A stretch of DNA of 64,000 nucleotides. Source: JADJOM01 sp046327715. GTDB lineage: Bacteria > Gemmatimonadota > Gemmatimonadetes > Gemmatimonadales > GWC2-71-9. The notes beneath the pieces are model-generated. The model made no database searches. It had not been told where the DNA came from and saw only the letters and a list, made by a program, of their open reading frames with translations. The stretch is from contig JAXLXY010000013.1 in assembly GCA_046327715.1 (NCBI GenBank), positions 32,306-96,305 of the forward strand, in the 5' to 3' direction. A program made the position numbers and the translations under genes. Numbering within the stretch: position 1 is the first letter of the stretch; each line of letters starts with the position of its first letter. Positions 7,826-16,679 of the stretch are shown in pieces.

Positions 7826-9442
7826 ATGACCCGCGCCCTCCTGGTTCACCCCCAGTTCCGTTCGGCCTCCTTCTGGAACTATCGCGATACCTGCGAGCTG
7901 ATGGATGCGAAGTACCCGGCGGCACCCCTCGGCCTCTGTACCGTGGCGGCCATGCTCCCCGGGGACTGGGAACTGCGGCTGGTGGACCGGAACGTCGCGA
8001 CCCTCAGCGAGCGGGATCTCGACTGGGCCGACATCGTCCTGACCGGCGGGATGCTGCCCCAGCAGCTCGACTGCCTCGAGGTGATCCGGAACGCCCGGGC
8101 CCGGGGCAAGAAGGTGATCGTGGGCGGGCCGGACCCGACCTCGAGCCCGCGGGTCTACGCCGAGGCGGATCACCTGATCCTGGGCGAGGCGGAGGTCACC
8201 CTGCCCCCCTTCCTGGCCGACCTGCAGGCGGGGACCCCCCGGCACACCTACGAGTCACCCGAGAAGGCGGACGTCTCGAAGTCGCCCACGCCGCGATTCG
8301 ACCTGCTGCGCTTCGACAGCTACAACCACATCGGGGTGCAGTGGTGCCGCGGCTGCCCCTTCAACTGCGAATTCTGCGACATCATCGAGCTCTTCGGCCG
8401 GGTGCCCCGGGCCAAGGGCACCGAACAGATGCTCAAGGAGATGCAGGCGCTCTACGACCTGGGCTACCGCGGCCACGTGGACCTGGTCGACGACAACTTC
8501 ATCGGCAACAAGAAGCTGGTGAAGCAGTTCCTGCCCCACCTCAAGACCTGGCTGGAGGAGCGGGACTGGCCGTTCGAGTTCACCACCGAAGCCTCGATCA
8601 ACCTGGCCGACGACGAAGAACTCATGCGGCTGATGCGCGAGGTCGGGTTCTTCGCGGTCTTCGTCGGCATCGAGAGCCCGGACGAGGACACCCTCAAGGC
8701 GATGCAGAAGAAGCAGAACACCCGCCGGTCCATCGCCGAGAGCGTCGAGAAGATGTACCAGGCCGGGTTCTTCGTGAATGCCGGGTTCATCCTCGGGTTC
8801 GACACCGAGGGCACCGGCGTGGCCCGCGGCATCATCGGCTGCGTGGAAGACACCGCGATCCCTGCGGCCATGGTGGGGCTCCTGTATGCGCTCCCCAACA
8901 CCCAGCTGACCCGGCGGCTCGCCAAGGAAGGCCGGCTGCACGCCGACGCCGACCTGCAGCCGGATGGCGTGGGCGACCAGTGCACCGCGGGCATCAACTT
9001 CGACCCGCTGCGCCCCAAGCTCGACATCCTGCGCGACTACCTCACCGTGATCGAGACGGTGTACCGCGCCGACCGCTACTTCGGCCGGGTAGCCCGGGTG
9101 GGCAAGCACCTGGACAGCCGCGGGCGCCGCTACAAGCCCGGGCTCAAGCGCTGGGCCAAGGAACTCCGGGGCTTCGTCCGCATGGCCGCCCGGATGACCG
9201 CCGATCCCCGCGCCCGGGGCCCCTTCTGGAGCACGTTTATGGGCGGGCTGATCCGGAATCCGCGCTCCATCCGCTACATCGGGATGATGTGCGGGCTCTA
9301 TGTCCACTTCGGCCCGTTCTCGGAATTCGTGGCGAGCCGGATCCGGATGGCCATCCAGCAGGCCGAGCGGGAACCGGCCTCCGCGCCGGTTTCGCTGCCC
9401 CCCTCCGCCTTCCGCCCGACGGTGACGGCCGACCCGGCCTGA
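7826..9442 (+). CDS. B12-binding-domain radical SAM protein (DUF4070 type)
   Basis: This is a 538-aa cytosolic iron-sulfur enzyme. Residues 1-145 form a Rossmann-like cobalamin-binding domain (ALLVHPQF, TVAAMLPGDWELRLVDRN, KKVIVGGPDPT). The radical SAM core carries Cys177-x3-Cys181-x2-Cys184 (GCPFNCEFC), then VDDNFIGNKK, FFAVFVGIESPDEDTL and NAGFILGFDTE, the usual SAM-binding strands. The C-terminal part matches the DUF4070 extension found in B12 radical SAM proteins related to hopanoid methylases such as HpnR and to other C-methylating enzymes. The substrate cannot be told from sequence. No hopanoid or other pathway gene is adjacent, so its function is open. Confidence 0.88.
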   Translation: MTRALLVHPQFRSASFWNYRDTCELMDAKYPAAPLGLCTVAAMLPGDWELRLVDRNVATLSERDLDWADIVLTGGMLPQQLDCLEVIRNARARGKKVIVGGPDPTSSPRVYAEADHLILGEAEVTLPPFLADLQAGTPRHTYESPEKADVSKSPTPRFDLLRFDSYNHIGVQWCRGCPFNCEFCDIIELFGRVPRAKGTEQMLKEMQALYDLGYRGHVDLVDDNFIGNKKLVKQFLPHLKTWLEERDWPFEFTTEASINLADDEELMRLMREVGFFAVFVGIESPDEDTLKAMQKKQNTRRSIAESVEKMYQAGFFVNAGFILGFDTEGTGVARGIIGCVEDTAIPAAMVGLLYALPNTQLTRRLAKEGRLHADADLQPDGVGDQCTAGINFDPLRPKLDILRDYLTVIETVYRADRYFGRVARVGKHLDSRGRRYKPGLKRWAKELRGFVRMAARMTADPRARGPFWSTFMGGLIRNPRSIRYIGMMCGLYVHFGPFSEFVASRIRMAIQQAEREPASAPVSLPPSAFRPTVTADPA

Positions 9443-9838
9443 CGCCGCAGGCCCCCGGCGGTCCGAACGGGGAGGCGCCCTGGCGCCTTCCCGTTTCGCT
9501 TGCCATCCCCTGACAGATCTCCCCGGCTGATGTGCGTGGTTCCCGGACAGCATGGAAACAGCCTTCAGCGATGAAGGAATCCATAAACTCCTGCAGAATA
9601 TTGACTTCCGGAACATCACATCAGAATATGGACTGCCTTGATGTCCGGCATCTTGTACAATGTTTCGGAACGTCAAGCCGAGAGGAGGCGCCACCCCCTG
9701 CGCGCTTCCCGTTGGGGCTGCTGTGCCGGACCGCAGGTCTCTCCGATGGCCGCAGTGGGCGCCCCTCCCCGCACCCGTGGGGAGGGATCCGCGTTCGCCT
9801 GAGTCGCGATCGCACGGCCCCGCCACGGGGCCCGGCCG
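9443..9838. other. Intergenic region upstream of the histidine kinase cassette
   Basis: This stretch of about 400 bases separates the radical SAM gene from the two-component cassette. The central part (about 9530-9670) is AT-richer than its surroundings and includes the TACAAT box listed separately. Short frames here lack coding character. The long distance from that box to the kinase start would imply a leader of about 170 nt. Confidence 0.4.
9656..9661 (+). promoter_or_regulatory. Possible -10 box (TACAAT) for the histidine kinase cassette
   Basis: TACAAT matches five of six positions of the bacterial consensus and sits in the AT-richer part of the gap upstream of the PAS histidine kinase. 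It overlaps the palindrome TTGTACAA. The -35 region at the right distance is poor, so confidence is low. Confidence 0.3.
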
Positions 9839-11371
9839 ATGACACCCCAGCGCACCGCGGGCACGGCCCCGCCAAGCCAGCTCCCCCGCGATGGAACCGC
9901 CGCGGCTCACCGCACTGACCCGCCACAGCTTCACCTGCTGGCCGCGACGGTCGTCTCGTCCGGTGAGGCGATCTTCACCGTCAGCTTCGAGGGCTGCGTC
10001 ACCTCATGGAATCAGGCGGCCGCCACGCTGTACGGCCGCGGCGAGGCCGAGACGCTTGGCGCCAGCCTGGAGCAGGTCCTCTCCGCCGAGGAGGCGCGAC
10101 GGCTCGCGTCCCTGCTGTCCAGGCTCCGCCGGGGGGGGCCGATGGTGCGCCTGGAGACCGTCCATCACGCCCGGGATGGCCAGCCCCGCGACATCAGCCT
10201 CTCACTCTGGCCGATCATGGATGAGGGCGCCGGGCCGGTGGCGGTGGGGGTCCTGGCCCGCGACATCACCTCCCGCAAGATCGAGGAGGAGCAGTTCCGC
10301 CTGGCCATCGAGGCCAACCCGCTGGGCCTGGTCATCGTGGATACGGCGGGGACCATCCAGGCCCTCAACCACACCGGCGAGCAGCTGCTCGGCTACGCGC
10401 GCGAGGAGCTGGTCGGCCAGCCGGTGGAGCTGCTGGTGCCGCCCGAGCGGCGCGCGCTGCATGCCGCGCACCGGCAGGACTTCATGACGGCACCCCGGCG
10501 GCGCGGGATGAGTGAGCGGGTGGCGAACCTGGACGTCCAGCGGAAGGACGGCTCGGTCTTCCCGGCGAACATCGCGCTCACCCCGCTCGTGACCCGGCGC
10601 GGCCCCATGGTGATGGCCTGCATCACCGACATCACCGGGGCCCGTGAGGCCGCCGCCGCGGAGGCCCGGCAGCGTCGGGAGCTGCAGCGCTCCAACCAGG
10701 AGCTGGCGCAGTTCGCCTACGTGGCGTCCCATGACCTGCAAGAGCCGCTGCGGATGGTGGCGAGCTACACCCAGCTGCTGGCGGAGCGGTACCAGGGGCG
10801 CCTCGACGAGCGGGCCGACAAGTACATCCGGTACGCCGTGGAGGGCGCCAGCCGGATGCAGCGGCTGGTGAGCGACCTGCTCGCCATCTCGCGGGTGGAC
10901 TCGCAGGCGCGGGCGCCGCGGCCGGTGGACGCCGGGGTGGTGCTGGCCCGGGTGCTCGCCGACATGGCGGCCACCATCGAGGCGCGAGGCGCCGACGTGA
11001 AGGCCGACAAGCTCCCCGTGGTCCTCGCGGATGAGGTGCAGCTGGGCCAGGTGCTGCAGAACCTCGTGGGGAACGCGCTCAAGTTCGTGGCCGACCGGCC
11101 CCCCCGGGTGCGGATCTCGGCGGAGCCGGATGGCGCCCAGTGGCGCTTCGCGGTGGAGGACAACGGCACCGGCATCGAGCCGGAGTACGCCGAGCGGGTG
11201 TTCGAGATGTTCCAGCGGCTGCACCCGCGCGGGCAGTACGAGGGGAACGGCATCGGCCTGTCACTGGCCAAGAAGATCATCGAGCGGCACCATGGCCGGA
11301 TCTGGTTCACCTCCGAGCCGGGCCAGGGCACCACCTTCTACTTCACCCTTCCGGCGGACGGGCCGGCATGA
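9839..11371 (+). CDS. PAS-PAS sensor histidine kinase, phytochrome-kinase-like
   Basis: This is a 510-aa cytoplasmic sensor kinase without membrane segments. PAS domain 1 covers about residues 32-150 (ending VLARDITSRKIEEEQ) and PAS domain 2 about 155-280 (ending ITDITGAREAAAA). The HisKA domain carries the phospho-acceptor His298 in FAYVASHDLQEPLRMVASY, the form common in phytochrome-type kinases, although no chromophore-binding GAF domain is present. The HATPase domain has NLVGNALKF (N box), DNGTGIEPEYAERVFEMF (G1/F boxes) and GNGIGLSLAKKI (G2). The end overlaps the next gene in an ATGA, so the two are translationally coupled. The likely targets are the REC domains of the two genes that follow. 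Confidence 0.92.
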   Translation: MTPQRTAGTAPPSQLPRDGTAAAHRTDPPQLHLLAATVVSSGEAIFTVSFEGCVTSWNQAAATLYGRGEAETLGASLEQVLSAEEARRLASLLSRLRRGGPMVRLETVHHARDGQPRDISLSLWPIMDEGAGPVAVGVLARDITSRKIEEEQFRLAIEANPLGLVIVDTAGTIQALNHTGEQLLGYAREELVGQPVELLVPPERRALHAAHRQDFMTAPRRRGMSERVANLDVQRKDGSVFPANIALTPLVTRRGPMVMACITDITGAREAAAAEARQRRELQRSNQELAQFAYVASHDLQEPLRMVASYTQLLAERYQGRLDERADKYIRYAVEGASRMQRLVSDLLAISRVDSQARAPRPVDAGVVLARVLADMAATIEARGADVKADKLPVVLADEVQLGQVLQNLVGNALKFVADRPPRVRISAEPDGAQWRFAVEDNGTGIEPEYAERVFEMFQRLHPRGQYEGNGIGLSLAKKIIERHHGRIWFTSEPGQGTTFYFTLPADGPA

Positions 11372-13446
11372 GCCAGCCGCCGCTGCGCCGGATCCTCTTC
11401 GTGGACGACGACCGCGCGGTGGCGCGGGCCTTCGGCCTGACGGTGCGGACCTTCGGCTACGAGGCCGACGTGGCCGCAGCGGGCGCCGAGGCCATCCGGC
11501 TGGCCCGGACCCGGTTCTATCCCATCATCGTGACCGACCTGCGGATGCCCGGGATGGATGGGCTCACGCTGATCGAGCGGCTCCGCCCGCTGTGCCCCGC
11601 CACCGCGTTCGTCATCCTGACCGGTTACCCGGAACTCGACCTGCGCTCCAGCATGATGGGCGACGGCGCGATCTCCTCGGTGGTCCGCAAGCCGTGGCTC
11701 GAGGAGGAGCTGGAGGCCACGCTGGCGCGGGCGTGGGAGCTGCACCAGCGGCGGGCGCGGCGGATGCGGGACGAGCCGGGCCAGGAGGGCGCCCCGCGCA
11801 CGGTGCTCCTGGTGGAGGACAACCCCGGCGACGCCGACCTGGCGGTGGAGTACCTGCGGGAGGAATACGATGCCACGCAGGTGGTGCACCTCACCCGGCT
11901 GGAGGCGGCCATCGAGTGGCTGCACAACGCCTCGGTGGAGGCGGTCATCTCGGACCTGTCCCTGCCGGACGCCCGCGGCTTCGATGCCGTCACCCGGCTC
12001 TGCGCCGCGGCGCCTGGGGTGCCCGTGCTGGTGCTGAGCGGCCTGGCCGACGAGGACCTGGGCCAGCTGGTGATCCAGCTCGGTGCCCAGGACTTCCTGG
12101 TCAAGGGGACGATCAACGCGGACATCCTCCTCCGCGCCCTGCGCCACGCCCGGGAGCGCAAGCGCGGGGAGCAGCGCCTGCTGGAGCTGGCGCAGCACGA
12201 CCCGCTCACCGGGCTGGTGAACCGCGCCGCCTTCCGCGACCGGGTCACGGTGGCCTGCACCCGCGCGCGCCGCGGCGGGCACCGCTTCGGCGTCATGTTC
12301 ATCGACCTCGACCGCTTCAAGGAAGTGAACGACTCCCTGGGGCACGAGGCCGGGGATGCGCTGCTGCAGGAGATCGGGCGCCGGGTCGAGGCGGCCGTCC
12401 GCGACTACGACACGGTGGCGCGGCTGGGGGGCGACGAGTTCGCCGTGCTGGTCGAGGACATCGAGAGCGAGGTGCGGGTGACCGAGCTCGCCCGGCGGAT
12501 CCTCGACGCCTTTGCCCTGCCGGTCCGGCACGAGGGGCGGGACATCGCCGTCACCGGCAGCGTGGGCATCGCCGTGCACCCCGACGCGGGCCGCACCACC
12601 ACCGACCTGCTGCGCGCCGCCGACGAGGCGATGTACCTGGCCAAGCAGTCGGGCCGCAATCGCATGCAGGTCTATGCCAGCTGCGGCAGCCACGCGAACG
12701 GCGGGGACCCCGCCCATGAGGTACAGCTCGCGGTGGCCCGGGGCGACTTCGTCCTGCACTTCCAGCCGCAGGTGGCGCTCCCGGGCGGCGGGCTGGTCGG
12801 GGTGGAAGCCCTGCTTCGCTGGCGGCGCAACGGCAGCCTGCTGAGCCCGGGGCACTTCCTGGCGGAGCTGGAGGAGTCGGGCTCCATCCGCGAGGTGGGA
12901 GCCTGGGTGATGGGCCATGCCTGCGCCCAGCTCGCGGCCTGGCGGGCGGCGGGGGCGCCGTCGCTGCGGCTGGCCGTCAACCTCTCCGCCCGCCAGCTGC
13001 TGGCGCCGGAGTTCCTCCACACGCTGCAGGACACGCTGGCCGCGAGCGCCGTTCCGCCGGCGGCGCTGGATATCGAGATCCCGGAGCGGACCCTGATGAT
13101 GCTGCCCACGGAGGCCAACCACCGGCTGGATGCGCTGCGGGCCATGGGCGTGCGGCTGACGGTCGATGGCTTCGGCACCGGGTTCTCCTCCCCGGCTCAC
13201 CTGGTGCGCCACGGGATCGCATCGCTCAAGATCGCGCGGTCCTTCGTGTCCACGGCGCCGAGCGACGTCGAGTCGGCCCGCCTGGTGCGGGCCATCATCG
13301 GGCTGGGCAAGTCGCTCGACTTCGACGTGGTCGCCGACGGGATCGAGACGGAGGCGCAGTACGCCTTCGCCCGCTCCGCCGGCTGCACCCACGGACAGGG
13401 CTTCCTGTTCGGGACGCCGCAGGCCGAGTGGTCTCCCCTCATGTGA
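11368..13446 (+). CDS. REC-REC-GGDEF-EAL response regulator; cyclase intact, EAL degenerate
   Basis: This is a 692-aa c-di-GMP signalling protein. REC1 (residues 8-122) has the acidic DDD cluster and Asp57 in VTDLRMPGMDG. REC2 (about 148-265) has VEDNPGD and ISDLSLPDARG. The GGDEF domain shows an intact active site (ARLGGDEF, residues 351-358) and an RxxD product-inhibition site (RDYD) five residues before it, so it should make c-di-GMP. The EAL domain keeps EAL (480-482), VNLS and QGF. The metal-binding DDFGTG is D600-G601 (VDGFGTG), LKID is LKIA, and AEGVET is ADGIET. Phosphodiesterase activity is therefore doubtful. It overlaps the kinase by 4 bp and precedes a lone REC protein. Confidence 0.93.
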   Translation: MSQPPLRRILFVDDDRAVARAFGLTVRTFGYEADVAAAGAEAIRLARTRFYPIIVTDLRMPGMDGLTLIERLRPLCPATAFVILTGYPELDLRSSMMGDGAISSVVRKPWLEEELEATLARAWELHQRRARRMRDEPGQEGAPRTVLLVEDNPGDADLAVEYLREEYDATQVVHLTRLEAAIEWLHNASVEAVISDLSLPDARGFDAVTRLCAAAPGVPVLVLSGLADEDLGQLVIQLGAQDFLVKGTINADILLRALRHARERKRGEQRLLELAQHDPLTGLVNRAAFRDRVTVACTRARRGGHRFGVMFIDLDRFKEVNDSLGHEAGDALLQEIGRRVEAAVRDYDTVARLGGDEFAVLVEDIESEVRVTELARRILDAFALPVRHEGRDIAVTGSVGIAVHPDAGRTTTDLLRAADEAMYLAKQSGRNRMQVYASCGSHANGGDPAHEVQLAVARGDFVLHFQPQVALPGGGLVGVEALLRWRRNGSLLSPGHFLAELEESGSIREVGAWVMGHACAQLAAWRAAGAPSLRLAVNLSARQLLAPEFLHTLQDTLAASAVPPAALDIEIPERTLMMLPTEANHRLDALRAMGVRLTVDGFGTGFSSPAHLVRHGIASLKIARSFVSTAPSDVESARLVRAIIGLGKSLDFDVVADGIETEAQYAFARSAGCTHGQGFLFGTPQAEWSPLM

Positions 13447-13452
13447 AGGAGG
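13446..13452 (+). promoter_or_regulatory. Strong Shine-Dalgarno (AAGGAGG) for the single-domain response regulator
   Basis: The hexamer AGGAGG with a preceding A lies 7 bases before the ATG at 13460 and fixes that start. Such a complete ribosome site is uncommon in this window. Confidence 0.7.
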
Positions 13453-13459
13453 TGGCGCG

Positions 13460-13948
13460 ATGCCGAACTCCCGCAGCCCCTACCAGGCCCAGCCCATCCG
13501 GGTCCTGCTGGTCGAGGACAATCCCGGCGACTCCGACATGATCCGGGACCGGCTCGACGCCAGCCGCCTCTGGCTGGAGTTCCACGTGGTGGAGGACGGG
13601 GTGCGGGCCGGCGACTTCCTGGCGCGGCGCCCCCCCTACGTGGGGGCTCCCCGTCCCGACCTCATCCTGCTCGACCTCAACCTGCCGCGGCGCAACGGCT
13701 GGGAGGTGCTGGCCCAGATCAAGCAGGACGACCAGTTGCGCCGGATTCCGGTGGTGGTGCTGACCTCGTCGGACGTCGAGCGCGACATCGCGCTGAGCTA
13801 CGAGCACGGCGCCAACGCCTACATCACCAAGCCGGTCGACTTCGAGGGTTTCGTGCGGGTGGTGAACGCGGTGGAGCACTTCTGGTTCACGATCGTGCGG
13901 CTCCCGCCACACCTCGACGCTCCGCCGGTCATCCCCGTCGGGACGTGA
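13460..13948 (+). CDS. Single-domain response regulator, Rcp1-like
   Basis: This is a 162-aa stand-alone receiver domain. VLLVEDNPGDSDMIRDRL is the acidic pocket, LILLDLNLPRRNGWEVL carries the phospho-acceptor Asp, VVVLTSS carries the conserved Thr/Ser, and AYITKPVDFEGF carries the Lys. This form, with NPGDS and LPRRNG, is that of Rcp1-type regulators that partner phytochrome-like kinases. There is no output domain, so it probably acts as a phosphate shuttle or sink, or by protein contact. It follows the GGDEF/EAL gene by 13 bp. Its last 20 bases overlap the 3' end of the convergent Ig-like gene. Confidence 0.92.
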   Translation: MPNSRSPYQAQPIRVLLVEDNPGDSDMIRDRLDASRLWLEFHVVEDGVRAGDFLARRPPYVGAPRPDLILLDLNLPRRNGWEVLAQIKQDDQLRRIPVVVLTSSDVERDIALSYEHGANAYITKPVDFEGFVRVVNAVEHFWFTIVRLPPHLDAPPVIPVGT

Positions 13949-15542
13949 CCCGCGGCGGCGCCGCCCCGCCCCGGCTGGTGGCCGTGACCTGCAGCGAGGC
14001 CGCCGTGCCCACCAGCCGCAGCACCAGCCGCTGCTCCCCCGTGGCGGCGCCGAGGGTCCACCGGAAGGCGGCGCGCCCGTCGGCGCCGGTGGTGAGGACC
14101 GAGTCCTCCACCGTGCCGGCCCCGGGAGCCACCGCCAGGCTCGCCCCGCTCACCGGATTGCCCAGCGCATCCCGCACCAGCACCACGATGGCCTTGGGAA
14201 GCCGGGTGCCCGCGATGGCGCGCTGGCCCTGTCCCGCCTGCAGCGCCAGGCCGCTCGGCGCCCCCGGCTCCGCGGTGGCGACCACCGGCGTCGGGGGGAT
14301 GAGCCGCGGGTTTCCTACCTGCACCAGCAGCCGCTGGCGGCCGGCCCGCCGTCCGAGGGTCCAGTAGGCCTGCGCCCCTCCGGCGGAGTCGGTGCGGGCC
14401 GACCCCGCGATGGTCCCGCCCTCGAGGGTGCTCCACCCGATCCGCACCAGGCCGAGCGCGAGCCCCAGCGTGTCGGTGAGACGGACCAGCACGGGCTGCG
14501 ACAGCTCCGCTCCCGCCACCCCGCGCAGCTCGGGGCTCAGCACCTCGATCCGCACGTTGCCCGGAGAGGGATCGGCCTCGGCGGACACGACGAGCGCGCT
14601 GTCCACGCCCGGCACCCGCGCGAGGAGATGCTGGACCCCCGCGCGCGGGCTGAGCGTCCACCCGGCCCGTACCCGCCCGTCCGCATCCGCGACGGCGGTA
14701 TCGGGCTCCACCCGGCCGGCCTCGTCCTCGGCCGCCAGCACCACCCGGGCGCCCGGCACCGGCTGGCCGGCGCGCGCCCGCACCTGCAGCACCACCGCGT
14801 CGGGCAGGCGACGGCCCGCGAGGGCCCGCTGCCCCTCGCCGCTCTGCAGGACCAGCGCCGCCGGGGCGAGCGCCACGTCCACGCGGAGGCGTGCCTGCTG
14901 GCCCCCGGCCGCCACCCGGACATACGCCCGGCCCGGCGCCAGCGCGCGGACCAGCCCGAGGGAGTCGACCGTCAGCACCGCGGAATCGGCCGTCTCCCAG
15001 CGGGGGAGAATCCCGAGCACCCGGTGCCCGCGGGCATCCTGCACCTGGGCCAGCAGGCGGAGGGTGTCGCCATCGGCGAGCCGGAGGGCGCTGTCGCCGA
15101 GGAGCGTGATGCCCGCGGGCTGCTGCACCACGTGCACCGTGGCGCGGGCGGTCACCTCCCGCACGCTCACCTCGATGCTGGTGCGGCCGGGGGCGCGCGC
15201 CACGACTGCGCCGCCGGAATCCACCACCGCGATGCTGGTGTCCACGCTGCGCCAGCGGAGGGTGGCGCCGGCGAGCGCGGCACCGTGGGCGTCGGTCACG
15301 GTGGCGGTGAGGACGGCGGTGTCACCGAGGGCGCGGAGGGTGTCGCTGCGGGGAGTGAGGACGATCCGGCTGGCGGCGTGATCGGCGAAATTGAGGTCGA
15401 GCAGGCCCAGCCACGGCGTGAGGCCGAGGTTGCGGGCATTCACCGCGAGCGCGAACAGCGCCGCGGTGGTGGTGACGATGCCGGTGAACCACTTGTGCGC
15501 GCCGCTGAACAGGCCGGGCGCGGCGGACGAGGTGCGCTTCAT
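13929..15542 (-). CDS. Ig-like repeat protein (BIG2 and invasin-type domains), membrane-anchored or exported
   Basis: This is a 537-aa predicted surface or periplasmic protein. A hydrophobic segment at about residues 19-36 (FTGIVTTTAALFALAV) serves as signal or anchor. Two BIG2-like domains follow (residues 58-235; VTATVTDAHGAAL, VDSLGLVRALAPG), then three related Ig-like domains, each with a G-QRA-AG-RLP strand and a closing W-T/L-G/S-G motif (AGWTLSPRAG, AYWTLGRRAG, FRWTLGAATG). The C-terminus is basic (SRGGAAPPRVTSRRG). Such domains act in adhesion or as spacers; no catalytic domain is visible. The 3' end overlaps the response regulator gene on the other strand. Confidence 0.8.
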   Translation of the reverse strand: MKRTSSAAPGLFSGAHKWFTGIVTTTAALFALAVNARNLGLTPWLGLLDLNFADHAASRIVLTPRSDTLRALGDTAVLTATVTDAHGAALAGATLRWRSVDTSIAVVDSGGAVVARAPGRTSIEVSVREVTARATVHVVQQPAGITLLGDSALRLADGDTLRLLAQVQDARGHRVLGILPRWETADSAVLTVDSLGLVRALAPGRAYVRVAAGGQQARLRVDVALAPAALVLQSGEGQRALAGRRLPDAVVLQVRARAGQPVPGARVVLAAEDEAGRVEPDTAVADADGRVRAGWTLSPRAGVQHLLARVPGVDSALVVSAEADPSPGNVRIEVLSPELRGVAGAELSQPVLVRLTDTLGLALGLVRIGWSTLEGGTIAGSARTDSAGGAQAYWTLGRRAGRQRLLVQVGNPRLIPPTPVVATAEPGAPSGLALQAGQGQRAIAGTRLPKAIVVLVRDALGNPVSGASLAVAPGAGTVEDSVLTTGADGRAAFRWTLGAATGEQRLVLRLVGTAASLQVTATSRGGAAPPRVTSRRG

Positions 15543-15691
15543 GGTGCGTCGGACTCGGCGACGGGGGATAGGACCTTTCTACCCCTCCGGGGCGTCCGGC
15601 GCTGTGCGCCGGGGCACAGGCCCGGAAGTCACCGCCAAGTCGCGCCGGGCAAACAGGTTGCGGCGGGGTGTCGCGCCGGCGCCCGGGCCGT

Positions 15692-16678
15692 TCAGCGATC
15701 CACGTAGCGCATCATGGCCGGATTGTACCGCGGACCGGCGGCGACCCCGGGTGGGAGGGCGGCATCCAGCCGGGCGAGCTCCGCCGCGGTGAGCCCGAGG
15801 GTGGCCGCGGCGAGGTTCTCCTCGAGGTAGCGGCGCCGCTTCGTGCCGGGAATCGGCACGATGCCTTCCCCGCGCTCGAGCAGCCAGACCAGGGCCACCT
15901 GGCCCGGCGTGGCGCCGCGCGCGGCGGCCAGGTCGCGCACCACCTGCGCCGCGCGCATGTTGGTGTCGAAGTGCTCGCCCTGGAAGCGCGGGTCGTTGCG
16001 CCGGTAGTCGCCCTCGGGATACTCCTCCGCGCGGCGCGCCGTGCCGGTGAGGAAGCCGCGGCCGAGGGGGCTGAACGGCACCAGCCCGATCCCCAGTTCC
16101 TTGAGCACCGGGATCACGTCGGCCTCGAGGTTCCGCTCCCACAGGGAGTACTCGCTCTGGAGCGCGGAGACGGGGCAGACGGCGTGGGCCCGGCGGATGG
16201 TCTGCACCCCGGCCTCCGAGAGCCCGAAGTAGCGGGCCTTCCCCTCCTTGATCAGGGCCGCGACGGTCCCCGCGACCTCCTCGATCGGCACGGCGGGATC
16301 CACCCGGTGCTGGTAGAGCAGGTCCACGTGGTCGGTGCCCAGCCGCCGGAGCGACCCTTCCACCGCGCGGCGGATGTCCTCCGGCCGGCTGGTCACGCCG
16401 GTCATGACCCCGCCCTCGATGCGCATGCCGAACTTGGTGGCGATGACCGCCTCGTGCCGGCGCCCCTTGAGGGCCCGGCCCAGCAGTTCCTCGTTGGTGT
16501 AGGGGCCGTACACCTCGGCGGTGTCGAAGAAGTCGAGGCCGAGTTCGAGGGCGCGGTGAATGGTCGCGACCGACTCGGCATCGTCGGGGGTGCCGTAGGA
16601 CTGGCTCATCCCCATGCAGCCGAGGCCGAGTGCGGAGACCTGCAGGCCCTGCCGGCCGAGGGATCGGATGGTCAGCAT
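15692..16678 (-). CDS. Aldo/keto reductase (AKR13-like)
   Basis: This is a 328-aa NADPH-dependent oxidoreductase with a TIM-barrel fold. The catalytic tetrad can be seen: Asp and Tyr in FFDTAEVYGPYTNEELLG, Lys in VIATKFGM and His in LLYQHRVDP. The cofactor segment LVPFSPLGRGFLTG and LQSEYSLWERNLE match the AKR13/YakC group. The substrate is unknown. It starts 1 bp after the stop of the upstream alcohol dehydrogenase, so the pair is very likely one transcript for aldehyde or ketone turnover. Confidence 0.92.
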   Translation of the reverse strand: MLTIRSLGRQGLQVSALGLGCMGMSQSYGTPDDAESVATIHRALELGLDFFDTAEVYGPYTNEELLGRALKGRRHEAVIATKFGMRIEGGVMTGVTSRPEDIRRAVEGSLRRLGTDHVDLLYQHRVDPAVPIEEVAGTVAALIKEGKARYFGLSEAGVQTIRRAHAVCPVSALQSEYSLWERNLEADVIPVLKELGIGLVPFSPLGRGFLTGTARRAEEYPEGDYRRNDPRFQGEHFDTNMRAAQVVRDLAAARGATPGQVALVWLLERGEGIVPIPGTKRRRYLEENLAAATLGLTAAELARLDAALPPGVAAGPRYNPAMMRYVDR

Positions 16679-16679
16679 G

